Shown here: positions 50,442 through 61,900 of the stretch, piece by piece
Position numbering within the stretch: the first letter of the stretch is position 1
Layout of the letters: every line of letters starts with the position of its first letter
Source of the DNA: Lagopus muta
Lineage: Eukaryota > Chordata > Aves > Galliformes > Phasianidae
Direction of reading: 5' to 3'
NCBI RefSeq assembly: GCF_023343835.1
Contig: NC_064435.1
Span: 76,394,134-76,458,133 of the forward strand
Length of the DNA: 64,000 bases
Notes under the pieces: model-generated
What the model was told of the DNA's origin: nothing
The model's database searches: none
Seen by the model: the letters and a program-made list of their open reading frames with translations, nothing else
Made by a program: the position numbers and the translations under genes

Positions 50442-50698
50442 TTTTTTTTTTTTTTTTTTTTTTTTTTTGGATAGTCCAGCTCTGGAGAGCCTGGGCCTAG
50501 GAACACCTTGGATCTATCTTCAGATATACCTTGAAGCTGTCCAGAAGATTCTCCTAAAACCACATTAGATAGGGATTTCAGATTTCTGTGAAGGAGAATT
50601 CCATCCTGAAGATATAGATTGATGTGATATCTTGTGAAGCTAATTCCAATTAGCTTCTGGACTAACTTACTTGGACTTCTGGAGTGCTTGTTAAACAT
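50442..50698 (-). other. Candidate poly(A)-ended retrocopy-like segment (minus strand)
   Basis: On the minus strand an open stretch from 50698 runs without a stop into a 27-nt A tract (plus-strand T run 50442-50468). The part before the A tract, about 75 codons, is not low-complexity (for example LYLQDGILLHRNLKS), unlike most frames in the window. An A tail directly after the body is what a processed retrocopy would show. However, I see no AATAAA before the tail, do not recognise the protein, and found no flanking target duplication. Chance is a live alternative. Confidence 0.2.
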
Positions 50699-52949
50699 GG
50701 AAAATCCTTCATTTTGAAGTGACCTTTGGTTTCTTACTCAAAGGAACGACCTGTAAAACAGAGGTGAAAGAGTATTAAAGGAGTGTGGAAAACGACTAAG
50801 ATTTCTGAGCCTGTGACAGACCTTTGTTATTAACTCATTAAGTAATCATTCCTTTCTGGTAGACGGTTGTGCAAATCATAGCAGAAGGAACACATATACT
50901 TCTATAAAAATATAACTCTTCAACTATACTAATAGCTGTTGAAGTGGTCAAAGCAATTCCTAGCATGAAATAATAAAGTGAATGAAATTTTGTTATAATA
51001 GCTAATAAATCATTCTTAGATTGTCAGGTGGAGGGAGAGTTAATTTGTTTCTGCTTTTTTTTTGTGTGTGTGTGTGTGTGTATAATGGCTGACGATCTCA
51101 ATTGAGGTATGTTATATGAAAATGTTTGGTCTCTAAAAAAATTAATTGATTAATTGATGAAATTAAGTTAAGTAGCAAAGTTAAGAAAATTAAGAAATTA
51201 TGACCTTTTGTTTTTATGATGAGTGATAATTAATGTTGGAACTTCATGCACATTTGTGTCCTAGATTGTTTTACTCCTCTTGCTTTCAAAGTTCAAATTT
51301 CAAATGCCCCATTTAACTTTGAAGATGCTTTAATGACCAAAATTCACATGAAATTATCCCTGAAAAATAAGAAAAAAATGTGTGAAGTCTGTTGATGATA
51401 GGTTGCTGAAATTTTTGTTGTTCTTTGCTCTGCTTTTTTTTTTTCCTTCCTTCTTATCACAGAAAGCTGATGGAAGTGAATTGATTATCAGTTAGACATG
51501 AAACTTCCCAATGGCTCAAGAATTTGTTCTAAAGAGCACATACAAGTTAATATATATACTTATAGACAACTGGCTGTGCAATTTTGTGATGTATTGATCT
51601 TGGCTGTCTGTAAAATACTGACCCAGTACTCTCTCACTCCCCCGTCACAAACGATAAGAGGGGGGAAGTAGGATGAAAAATCTCATGGATAAAGACAAAG
51701 ATATCATTTACCAATTACCATTACAGGAAAAATTAATTTAATTTATTGCCAATTAGAACAAAACATAGTCCACTGGGAACATGTTGTTCATGGTAATCTG
51801 TGCATGAAACTTCCACAGCTGTATATTTTAAACCTTAATATCTTTTGATTTCAGTATGGTTGCAGGCTCCCAAAAAGGAAAAAAGTAAAGATTTATAAAG
51901 CAGTCAGATGAATTAAACAATATCCCAGAAGATTTCTATACTATATTCTTTAAAAATCAGTGTAAATACCTAGAGAATAAAAAGAGAAGAGAAAGAAAAT
52001 TCCTAATTTCCCTTGGATAGTTTGTCTAATGATGGTAGTAGGCAATAAATAGGATTTTACGTTCTTGAGTTGAAAATGATTTCTCTGCTCTCCTTTCAAA
52101 ACACTATTATATACAAACAAAGTAACAGAGGACATTTTTTTTGGTTAAGTTGAATCTTTTCTATCTCCAGGACAATCACAATCAATTGTAAAATTTGCTG
52201 AAAATATTAATTAAATCTTTAAATAAAGGGAAAATCAAAAGGAAAATATTAAAAAAATATACTGACTACTTGTTGGCAACGACTTTCTTTTGAATATACC
52301 AACAGTCAATTCTTGTTGTTTTTTGATCCTGGGCTCTGTGAGGTCAGAGCTTCTGCCAAAGATTAAAGACAGTAAGCTTTTTCCCATTCCCAGGTACTAT
52401 GGTAAAGATCACCAGGCAACAGATAGCAGTAAAAGGGGCTTTCCCGTGTAAGAAGTATGTGAAACTGATGCACATGAGATACAGCTGACTGTAAACATGG
52501 AGAATAATGGTGTCTGATTCCTTCTGAGAACTAAAGGAGCAGGGAATAGTTGGTGGTTCTCTTCATCTGGTTATAATTAGTTGATTAATATCTTGAGTAA
52601 TAGAAAACACTCTTAAGAGGCTATGTGAATGTTGGAGTACGGAATGGAAATTTGTAACACATTTCTTCATTTTTTTCCATGAACTAAGAAAAACAAATCA
52701 ATTTCATAAATGCAAAATGGACAAATAAACTATCTAGGAAGTAGAGCAGAAGTAGATTTGAGGTGTTAAAGTGAGTTACAAGCTAAATATAAGACAATTA
52801 ATAATGCAGTATTAAAAATGAAAAATTTCATCCAAGATATAATGTATGTGTAAGAAACCAGTTTATTCTACTTTACTCAGAAAAGAGTAATTGAGCTTCT
52901 GTATGCAATTTAGGTTCCAGATTTTCAGAAAGTTAAAAGTAGTGATAAT
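50699..52949. other. No gene recognised
   Basis: This is AT-rich DNA with a short (TG)n at 51063-51082. Nothing else can be assigned. Confidence 0.5.
51063..51082 (+). repeat. (TG)n dinucleotide repeat, about 9 units
   Basis: TGTGTG... follows a T run and ends in TATAATGG. It is a short, probably polymorphic microsatellite. Confidence 0.9.
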
Positions 52950-53520
52950 TAGAATCAAAGAATCATAGAATTGCCAAGATCATCTAGTCCAACCGTCCAC
53001 CTACCTCCAGAGTTTCCCCACTAAACATGTCCCTTAGTACAACATCTAAACTTTTCTTGAACATCTCCAGGGACTCACTCAACCAAATGCCTGGGTAGCC
53101 TGTTCCAGTGCCCCACCACTCCTTCACAGAATATTTTCCTAATGTCCAACCTGAACCTCCCCTGGTGCAACTTGAGGTCATTCCCTGTAGTCCTATCACT
53201 AGTTATGTGGGAGAAGAGGCAGACCTCCACCTCAGCACAACCTCTTTCAGGAAGTTGTAGAGAGTGATAAGATCCTCCCTGAGCCTTCTCTTTTCCTGAG
53301 GAAACAACCCCAGTTCCCTCATGTGCTCTTCATAAAACCTGTGCTCCAGTCCCTTCACCAGCTTTGTTGCTCTTCTCTAGACAACCTCCAGGGCTTCAAT
53401 GTCTTTACTGTACTGAGGGGCCCAAAACTGAACACAGAACTCGAAATGTAGCCTCACCAGTGCTTTCTACAGGAGTAGTTGCCAGCTCCTTCTGGCAACA
53501 CAATTTCTAATACAGGTGCC
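52950..53520 (-). mobile_element. CR1 LINE, 3' fragment (minus strand)
   Basis: The plus strand starts AGAATCAAAGAATCATAG (tail), then GATCATCTAGTCCAACCG, CAAATGCCTGGGTAGCCTG, 'aatgtccaacctgaacctcccctgg', 'gatcctccctgagccttctc' and 'cagtgctttctac'. These are reverse-complement CR1 in order from the 3' end inward. It is one of the better preserved copies. The minus frame 52984-53199 is a shadow of it. Confidence 0.93.
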
Positions 53521-56500
53521 TAGTTTGGACATCTTCTTCAGAGAAGAATTTCATGGAGATGATATTAAAAAAAAGTAATCTGTCATAAACACCTACCTAT
53601 ACTCTGTCCTGTCTTTTTTCAGATTTTCTGGAGTACATGTTTTCTTGATATCATAGTGTGTGAGATTGCACAGATTTTAACAGTCAAAAAGAGACTTGTT
53701 TTGAAAAAAACAAAAATTTGGGAAAAAGGGAAGTAAATTGAAATAAGAACCCTCCCCATTGGTCCCTTTTCAATAATATCAAATCCAGGTAAACTCAGAG
53801 AGTATATATAGATTATGTCTTTTCTTAACTACAGGAAAACAGATTCAGTTCTCTAGATCATCATAAAATTTTTGACTGTTCTTTCAGAAGCTAGGTCCTT
53901 TAGTGTCACTGCTCTTAACAAACCTTTTTTTATCAAACCATTACTGTAACTTTAGTATAGACAAATGACTCTTTTTTCCCCCTCTTAGCGCTCTTAATTT
54001 CAATTGAAAGAAGTAACAGAAAGCCTGAAAGTAGACAGACCTTTTATTTGATGGCTCTTAAATCTAATCACGGTCCATGAGGCCACTTTTATGTTCGATG
54101 GTCTTATTACACCTTTTATCTTACTGTTATTATTGTATCTTGTTACCTCTAAAGACTTCATAAGGTTTAGGTTGCTGCTGAACAAATACTTAAATCTTAT
54201 AATACCATCGGCTAATTACATCTGATTAAATTAAAAGTTCCTATTTGTTTTTTTGTAACAACAGGAATTCATTAGTGCAATGAGTACTCTTCTTGGAGTA
54301 TGTTCTGGTCCAAAAGGCAAACAGTTCTTTGAAAGAAAGATTTGCATTGATCCCACATGATCTAAACCAGTGTCATCTGTTTTCATTGGAAAAAATTACT
54401 TTGCTTGAATGGAGCACTGGTTATCTTATCAATAAAGACACATCTACAAAGCATCACTCATTAGCTATGAAGACAATAGATGGAAGAGGAATTAGGATAT
54501 TATATTGCCCGGAGATTACATTGCCCAGAGATTATGAATATGAAGAGGTGGATCTGGGAATATGCAGAATGCAGAGTGGAATTCTATAAGATCATCTCTG
54601 TAGAAGAGAAGAGTCATAGAAGAATGTAAAGAGAAATTAGCTCCATTGTCTCTAGTTTGGTTCAGAATACGTCATCTCGAATATATAGAGAAAAGTGAGA
54701 ATAAGCATTTTTCTTTGCTTGATTTTTTTATCTCTCTGTTAATGACATCAGCTTCAAACAAAGTTACAAGGCTCTACTAGTAGTGACAGAAATAATCCTT
54801 TCAGTACTATTTACTGGGGCAAAAAATCTGAATTAATTAGAAAATTCTCAGATTATTATTGGTTTATTATTAATTAATTTGTGAAAGATAACCCTCTGAG
54901 TTCCTTACTGTGGGACTTTCTGAAGGTGAGATATGTGAGGCTTTTCTATCAATTCAGGCAGCATAGTCTCTGCTTTTTGTGGCTTCCCTTGATATGTACA
55001 TTTACCGGCTGCAACTACACCGCAGACGCAGGTGATTTTGGTATTGTGCCGATATGTTTGTATTCTTTTCCAATAACCGTCTGCTACATTTTCAAAGTGT
55101 ATAGATCTCTTGATATCCAGGGATATAATTGTACCTCCTGTAGTCACAAGTACACTAGTTTGAGTACTGACACCTCTGGGGTAGTGTAAAGAAGATTCTG
55201 CCAGCTAGATAACTTTCCAGCATTTCTAGCAGTTTCATATAGGCAGTAGCAGGCTCAGATTGCTGCAGTTTAATTGTTGTTATGTCAAATAGCCACATCT
55301 AGGCTGATACTATCTCTGCCCTAATGTCATGTACTGTCTCATCATTATAAAATGGATATTTTCAACTAGAGGAGAATTTGGACTTTCAAAAATATGGCAC
55401 CATTACTTGCTAGAGAATCTTGATTTTTCTGTCATTATGCTCCAATGTCATTGAGAAGTACTTATAAGGAGTAGACATTTCAGAGGAATATGTAGGGTGC
55501 AGAAGCATAGGAGATCATATTTACTAGGGATAACTTGGAAAGCTTTTAGCAGAAACACGTCTCCAGAATAAAAACAGAAAGTCCTGCTAATTACATTACG
55601 TACATTCTCTGTTAGTTCAGTTGTTTTAATAATTTCTTATGACTATAAAATCAAAAACCTGCAGATGCGTGTTTGCCTTTTTTTTCTTGCTACTTTCAGT
55701 TGTGACATAATATCTACTCATTTCATTTTGAATGAGGAAAATCATTTGTGAGAAAGAGCTATGGGTTTCCTTCTCATATTTTCAGAGCTAAACAAACAAA
55801 TTAATAAAGATTTGTCAAATAAGCTTGATTGCGTCTTTGATAGAATTATAAAATTAGTGGATGAAACAGAAGAATAATATGATAGGCATTTCCAATTAAT
55901 TAAGGAAAATACTTCATCCTGCATTCTATAAAACTTTTCTTCAAAAATTAATTAAAGTTGGCTTGAATATGAATGTCATCCTGTGGCTGAACAACTGATA
56001 GAAAGTAGTAAACAAAGGGAAATGATGAGCTGCAAACTAGTGATTTCAAAGAAATTGACTGCTGGGCTACTGCCAGAGGAGGTCAGGTTATATTCCATTG
56101 CTTCAATAATGACTCAGAGGGAATGAACAGCAAATAAATTAAGTTTCAGAGGATACTAACTTGAGAGGAACTATACAGGCTAAAGTGCTGTAAGTTGTGC
56201 TTCTGTACTTTAATGCAGAAGAACTGCTTGAATCCTAAATGAAAGTGAAAATGAACACTATCAACAAGCAGATCTTATGTAAAATTTTCCAAAATTCACC
56301 TTCTAAGAGAAAAGCTGCAGTTCAGTAAGGTTTTGTGCAGATTGCAAGCCCTCACTGACTTCAATAAATGTTAATCATAATCTCATGTGTTGAATATGAA
56401 ACAACAATAAAAAAAGTACAAGAATATGATAAAGAGATGTGTACATGTGATCCTACATGAATAAGGTTTCTCTCCTGGATAGTCTGTGTTACTACTGCCT

Positions 56501-56609
56501 AGATATAGGATTAAGGAGAATGAAGAAAGAAGATATCATTCAATTAGCCATGATATGAATCAGAAATAAATTTTTGTGTCCTTAGACAAGCTCCCTTCAT
56601 GCTTCATTT
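53521..56609. other. No gene recognised
   Basis: This is AT-rich DNA. Frames at 54293-54589 (plus), 54881-55189 (plus) and 54905-55147 (minus, antiparallel to the previous) are 80-102 codons long without recognisable domains. A slightly less AT-rich patch covers about 54950-55190. Confidence 0.5.
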
Positions 56610-56637
56610 CCCCCCCCCCCCCCCCCTTTTTTTTTTT
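56610..56637 (+). repeat. C17 run followed by T11
   Basis: These are homopolymer tracts just upstream of mariner copy C. Length is prone to sequencing error. Confidence 0.9.
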
Positions 56638-56662
56638 CCTGAACATAACACATAAAGAGAAG

Positions 56663-57206
56663 TAGGTCACTCTGGAAGTAATGCCTGTTATTTATTCCCA
56701 GGGAAACTACAACAGATACAAAACCGAGCAAACAAACAAAACCCCCACAATAACACTAGAGAAAATTCTCAGCTACAAAACACTATTTTTCAGCATAGTC
56801 ACCAGCATTCACTATGCATTTTCACCAGCCATGAGCAAGAGCCTCCATGCCGCACTCATAAACATCTGTGTCAGTGGAGGTGACTTGCTGTTGCTGTTGC
56901 CACTGCTGAAATGCATCACTCACTGCCTCACATTCACTCTTTGGTCTCCATAAACATTGATGGATGTCAATGAGTGCAGTTTTTTCCATGTGGAGGAATT
57001 CAGTTCCACACATTTGATTCATATACTTCCATGTTATATAGCTTTCTGTCAGACTGCCCTTCTGCTGCCATCTGTCACATGGCAACAACATGTAATGCAA
57101 TATTGGTAGGGAGGTTCGACCTCTACTTCCATATCACCAACATGCACCTCTGACACTGTGGACTAACATAATAAAATAGGAGGCATAACTATTGAAGCAG
57201 TAGTCA
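56663..57206 (-). mobile_element. Mariner-type DNA transposon, internally deleted, copy C
   Basis: The left end (TAGGTCACTCTGGAAGTAATGCC) and the right end (AATAGGAGGCATAACTATTG) carry the same mariner termini as copy A. Internal order is the same as copy A: GGAAACTACAACAGATACA, CTCAGCTACAA, the transposase C-terminal segment, then the N-terminal segment CATCTGTCACATGGCAAC. A TA sits at the left edge. It is about 540 bp, sense strand minus. Confidence 0.85.
56822..57100 (-). pseudogene. Mariner transposase remnant (N- and C-terminal parts fused by deletion)
   Basis: Mariner transposase cuts and pastes the element through its terminal repeats. This 92-codon open stretch keeps a mariner-like N-terminal segment, with CDRWQQKGSLTE near residues 8-19 and EFLHMEKTALIDIHQ near 35-49, which precedes the first helix-turn-helix. 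After about residue 55 it jumps to a segment typical of the extreme C-terminus (Gln-rich, then VYECGMEAL). The DNA-binding helices and the whole DD(D/E) catalytic domain are missing, against about 340 residues in an intact transposase. It cannot be active. The start codon is incidental. Confidence 0.75.
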
Positions 57207-58167
57207 TAAATAGGTATTTGAGAAAGCAAATTTGTTTATGGTAAAACTCCCACAGTATCTAATGAGGGTTTGAATTTTGCCAAGACATGAAAACAGCATT
57301 TCTCCCATGCAAACCTTCATCTCGTAATGTAATCTTTGGTACCATATAATCAAGATAATATAGGGGTTTTTTTTGGTCTACCAAAAAAAGAAGTAGTGTA
57401 GCCTAGAAGAACTCTTTATGAGTTGGAGATGGGGGCGAGGAGTAAAGATGTAGAAGTAATTTTGGAAAATAGTATAGACTTCTGACATTTGCCTTCACCC
57501 TCAAAGTATCTGTTTACAGTTAACAAAACAGGAAACATCGGAGTAGTCTTCCAGAAGTACACAGGTAGCCATGTTGCTCTTCTCTCCAGGTTCCCAGAAG
57601 GCTCCCAGCAAGGACTGTGAAGAATCATCCTAGAATTAGAATACAGACAACTAGAGAGCATGTTTGAAATGCAAACAAATCACAAAAGAACAGCTGTGTA
57701 CAGCAGTGCATGCCTGCTGTGGATCAGCTCATGAAACTTATATTCATGTTGTGCTCCCATATGTAGAACAGAATGAACACTGTGAATCTCTTTCCTACTT
57801 GACACTGCTTACATGCAGAAACAAATCACCTCTTGATTAAAATCACTTTTGCAGGAGGGATGCCTCTAGATTAATTTTTTATTTGCAGCAAAGCTGGATA
57901 CAAGAGAGAATACAAAACTGTAAATTAATTATTTTGTGGGAAGGAAGGTTTCAACAGATAAATTTTCAAAATATTTCCAACTTGTCACGTAAGTAAGTTG
58001 GCATGTGCTTGGACTCCAATTGAAAACCGAGTTAGATATAAGCAGAGAGTATATAAACTAGTAAGAGTATGAATGTTAGCCAAAATAGCTGAGAAACTAG
58101 AGAACAAGACTATGTGAGCAACATTATCACCCAGCTTCTATTTCACACATTATGTCCTTGGGATAGG
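57207..58167. other. No gene recognised
   Basis: This is AT-rich spacer between mariner copy C and a CR1 fragment. The minus frame 57416-57661 has no recognisable feature. Confidence 0.5.
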
Positions 58168-58661
58168 TACTGTGTCCAGTTCTGGGCTCCTCAGTTCAAG
58201 ACAGGGATCTTCTAGAGGGAGTCCAATAGAAGGTAACAAAGATGATGAGGGAACTGGGGTGTCTCCCTTATGAGAAAAGGCTGAGAGACCAGAGACTGTT
58301 CATCCTGGAGAAGACTGAGGGAGGATCTTTTTAACACTTATAAATATCTAATGAATGGGAGTCAAGTGGATGGGGTCAGGCTCTTTTTAGTAGTGCCCAG
58401 TGACAAAGCAATGGGCAAAAGGCACAAGCTAGAACAGAGGAAGTTTCATATGAATACGAGGAAAAACTTCTTTACTTTGAGGATGACAGAGAACTGGAAT
58501 AGGATACCCAGAGAAGTTTTGGAATCTCCTGCTCTGAAGATAGTCAAAACCCTAGATACTTTCCTCTGCAAACTAATGCAGGGAAGCTACTTTAACAGGA
58601 GATTGGACCAGATAATCTTCAGAGGTCTTTTTCAATGCATATGATTCTGTTATTCTGTAAT
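58168..58661 (+). mobile_element. CR1 LINE, 3' fragment of a different subfamily (plus strand)
   Basis: TACTGTGTCCAGTTCTGGGC, 'gagaccagagactgttcatcctgg', 'gaaaaacttctttactttgagg' and GGACCAGATAATCTTCAGAG lead to GATTCTGTTATTCTGTAAT. The tail unit is ATTCTGT(T/A) rather than ATTCTATG, and the ORF2 end differs from the copy at 49 kb, so it is a separate CR1 lineage. Confidence 0.88.
58351..58644 (+). pseudogene. CR1 ORF2 C-terminal remnant (second lineage)
   Basis: This is a 97-codon open stretch corresponding to the tail of the CR1 endonuclease/reverse-transcriptase protein. It contains VVPSDKAMGKRHKLEQRKFH (about residues 15-34), RKNFFTLRMTENWNRIPRE and a LDTFLCKL ending; the last codons run past the normal stop into the 3' UTR. 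The equivalent part at 49 kb reads FFTERVVRHWNRLPRE, which shows a shared fold region but distinct subfamilies. The endonuclease and catalytic reverse-transcriptase motifs are absent, and the upstream element is only about 180 bp. Not a host gene. Confidence 0.85.
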
Positions 58662-58679
58662 TTAGCGTCTGACAACTAA

Positions 58680-58969
58680 CTACATCCTTGACCTTAGCCA
58701 AACCTAATTGGTTATTAAAGGTGTATGGAAACTGCTGAGTCAAACCTGAACTACTGATTGAGCACCTGGGCAAAGGACAGGGTCAGCCCTGGGAGCCCAG
58801 GTGAAGACAATTTATCTCTGTGTCCAGAAGGGGTGGAGCTTGGCTGCCCCTCTTTTAGACCTCATTTAAGGACTGACTGCTACTCTGGAAGGCTTTTTTT
58901 GTTGTTGATTCCTCCTCTGTGGTGTTTCTTCTGAAAGCCTAGATCCTCAGAGGTAGGTGAGTATTTATC
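58680..58969 (+). repeat. Second copy of the unclassified repeat seen at the left window edge
   Basis: The portion 58745-58822 aligns with the minus strand of 1-80. It continues with GGGTGGAGCTTGGCTGCCCC, TTTTAGACCTCATTTAAGGA and CCTAGATCCTCAGAGGTAGG, ending at a T27 run. It starts right after a CR1 tail. The order of a GC-rich block, a TTTAA-type motif, and then AG|GTGAGT at 58956-58962 resembles a promoter/first-exon layout, but this is inference. Class unknown (LTR, LINE 5' UTR or DNA element). Confidence 0.55.
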
Positions 58970-58996
58970 TTTTTTTTTTTTTTTTTTTTTTTTTTT
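58970..58996 (+). repeat. Poly(T) run, 27 nt
   Basis: The run is uninterrupted and immediately follows GTGAGTATTTATC at the end of the unclassified repeat. Confidence 0.9.
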
Positions 58997-61900
58997 GTAA
59001 TATTCTCCTATTGCACTGGTCCCTGTGCCGTTGCAAAAGGATAGATGAAAAAATGTGGTTTCACTGCTAGTGAAACAGTGATTTAAACAGCACTGTACAT
59101 TCTTTGTAAAAAGAATACTTAGTCAGAATTATGCCTGAGAAACAATGTGAAACTGCTTGAATATTTGCTGTGGACTGCCAGCAGAAGAGCACTGGTGTTA
59201 ATGGTGCTAGTTGAATCTCAGGCAAATAATGATTTAACCAAATAGAAGTTCAGAAAGAACACAGAAAATAAAAAAATGCACATATGCTTCAACAACTTAT
59301 TTCTGTTTTTAGGGGTTCTAGGGAAAAATTAAGGCACTTCACAGCAGTTATAGCTATGCAATTTCTAATACTGGAGTGGGATGAAGAGAACAATGTGCAT
59401 CTGTTGGCTAATGGAAGTGGGAAATATTTGGTAAAGCCTTCATAGCATCTAATTTGTCCTTTTCACTGATGAACTCATAATTTCTATGGGGAGGGAAGTC
59501 ATTTTATAGCAATAGTATAAATGTATAAACAATCTGTCACTTTGTTCACATTTATTGCAAGAAATAAATGTCTGTTATTATGTCCAGGAGTATATATAAT
59601 CAATGTTTCATGGGTGTAATGGGAAGAGAATTCAATGTATAATATATTCTTAAACATCCTGACTTTTTCCAGAATCACATATATAGTTTAGAGAAAATGA
59701 TATTTGAATCTATGAACTAAGTGCTATGTTTTTGGTCTGGTGGTGTATATCCAGTTTTCTCTGAGTATTCACTGAACAATCTCAATGGTGTATTAGTAGG
59801 TTAAGACAGAGAGATAAGGTACCAATAATAACACCCACGACTGAGTCAAGGGGGCTGATGTGTGCACTCAGAAGCAGGCAGAGCTACATTTAATTGCAAA
59901 AGAAACAAGACAGTAAGATGCCTTTTTGTACACCTGAGTATAAAAAACAAACAAAAACAAAACAACAACAACAAAAAAAACTTTGAAAGAGTTTAATTAA
60001 TCTCTAGAAAATGGATGTGTAAGCGTTCCTTGTGGTGTACAGTTCTCTCATGGAGGATGCTCTGGAAAGAACTCTTAGGGAATTGCTACCTATTAGTAGA
60101 CTGTAATGAGCTGGGAAAAGCAGCAAAAACAGTGTTTTACCAGCACTTCCTGGTGGCAAGTATCCAGGACAAGTGATTTTAATCGAAACACAATACCCTT
60201 GTGGGCTAGCAGAATTTTGAAAGAGGGATTTGCAAAAGAAGATGCAGCGGAGGTGATTAAAGTTCATGTTAACAGGTGCAGTAACTGTAAGATGCTGCCA
60301 GTGGTCAAATATGCACTATGGCAGTGAGTGTTCTAAAATGAGACAAGAAAATAATTCAGCCTGATTAAACTGCCCCATTCATATTTTGGCCTTCCTGTAT
60401 TATCGGCAGCATGCAGCACTGCTGTATTCCCCACAGAGCACCAGGTGGGTTTTTGCAGGATTATTAGGTAAAAAAATCTAGGAAATAATAATGAATAAAG
60501 AAATGTTAAGGTACAGTTACAACAAATTAACATTGAGTATATTCAATGATACTGAAGTTAAAGTAGTTAAAACAATTTGGAGCTAAATTCTCACAGGTAT
60601 CTTGCCACAGAGAATATTATATTCTGTACAGCTACAGCATGACTAAATTCAGCATACTGCTTTAAATGTAGGGCACCAAATTGCCAGAAAATATTGAAGA
60701 GATTTCAGAGAAGAGGATTAAAATCAATTAGGGAGGTGGAGGGATCGTTTAGGAGCAGAGATTAGAAGAGTTAAATATGCATAGCTTGGATGGTTGACAA
60801 AAATCTACTAATACATGACGGGTAAGAAAACATCAGAAGACAGAGATTATTTAGGGAGCTTAATGGAATAATAGGATATGATATGTCCCAATCTAAGTTC
60901 CATTATTCCAACATAAACCATATTTTACTCGACTAAATAATTCCCCTGACAGTGATGTCTATTAGGCTGTCACAGGACTGGCTTGCGCAGCAAGGTTAGC
61001 TTATAAATTGCAGTGCTTTTCAGAGATGTGACAATACATTTTCTTACAGAGCAGAACTTCAGCAACAAATACAAAACACAAGGCTTGTCAGGCTCTGCAG
61101 CAGCAGCTTTTGCCCTACCACTTCCTTCTCTTTCACCTTCTTTTTTGTTTTGCTGTCTGCTCTTGACAAACTGATGGCTCTTTTGGTTCTTTGCCACTCC
61201 AAATGACACACCTGGAGCAATTACACTCTGTCTTCCAGGACCAATTGCTGTCCCCATCACCCAGCGGCCATTTCTCACAAGCATAAATAAGAATTTGGAT
61301 AACAAAAAGGTAACAGAGATTGTAGCTACAAACATCCAGGTGCAAAAAGAACAAAAGCAGAAAGGACAAATGTGTGTACATCTCACTTTTGCATCCATTT
61401 ATTCAATATGTAACAATCCTTTCAGTTTGGAGCAAACCATACTGTGATACAAGTTTTCAGTTTCGTTTGAAAACTAATAAGTTACAAATGAGGTAAAAGT
61501 CCCATTTCTAAAACTAAACGAAACAAAATACTTGCAAATGAGCAAGATGCTATTATTTTTACTACTATGTTCAATTATTTTGTATCTCTGATGCTCTTCA
61601 TTTCCTTATTCTCTCAGCAGCTCTTTCACTACGCTATTCCATCAGAAACTGAAAGGTATTTGAGTTTATGTGATAGCTTCTCATGGTTACTCACACTCAC
61701 CAATTTCTCTAGTGAGCAGCTTAATGCAACTCAGTTAGTAGTATTGTCTGACAATCACAAGTTTCAGAGAAAATATCTTTTTGGTTTTCTCCCTATTGCT
61801 TTGTGTGCATGTGTTCACACACGTGGCACATGTGATTTGCCATTTCAAATGACTTTTGGCTCTTACTGCAGTGCATACTTCATGAACAGCATAGAAGTGA

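Noticed and set aside
54881..55189. Plus frame of 102 codons with an antiparallel 80-codon frame
   Set aside because: No family signature or splice or start context was found. Overlap on both strands in a slightly GC-richer patch is expected by chance.
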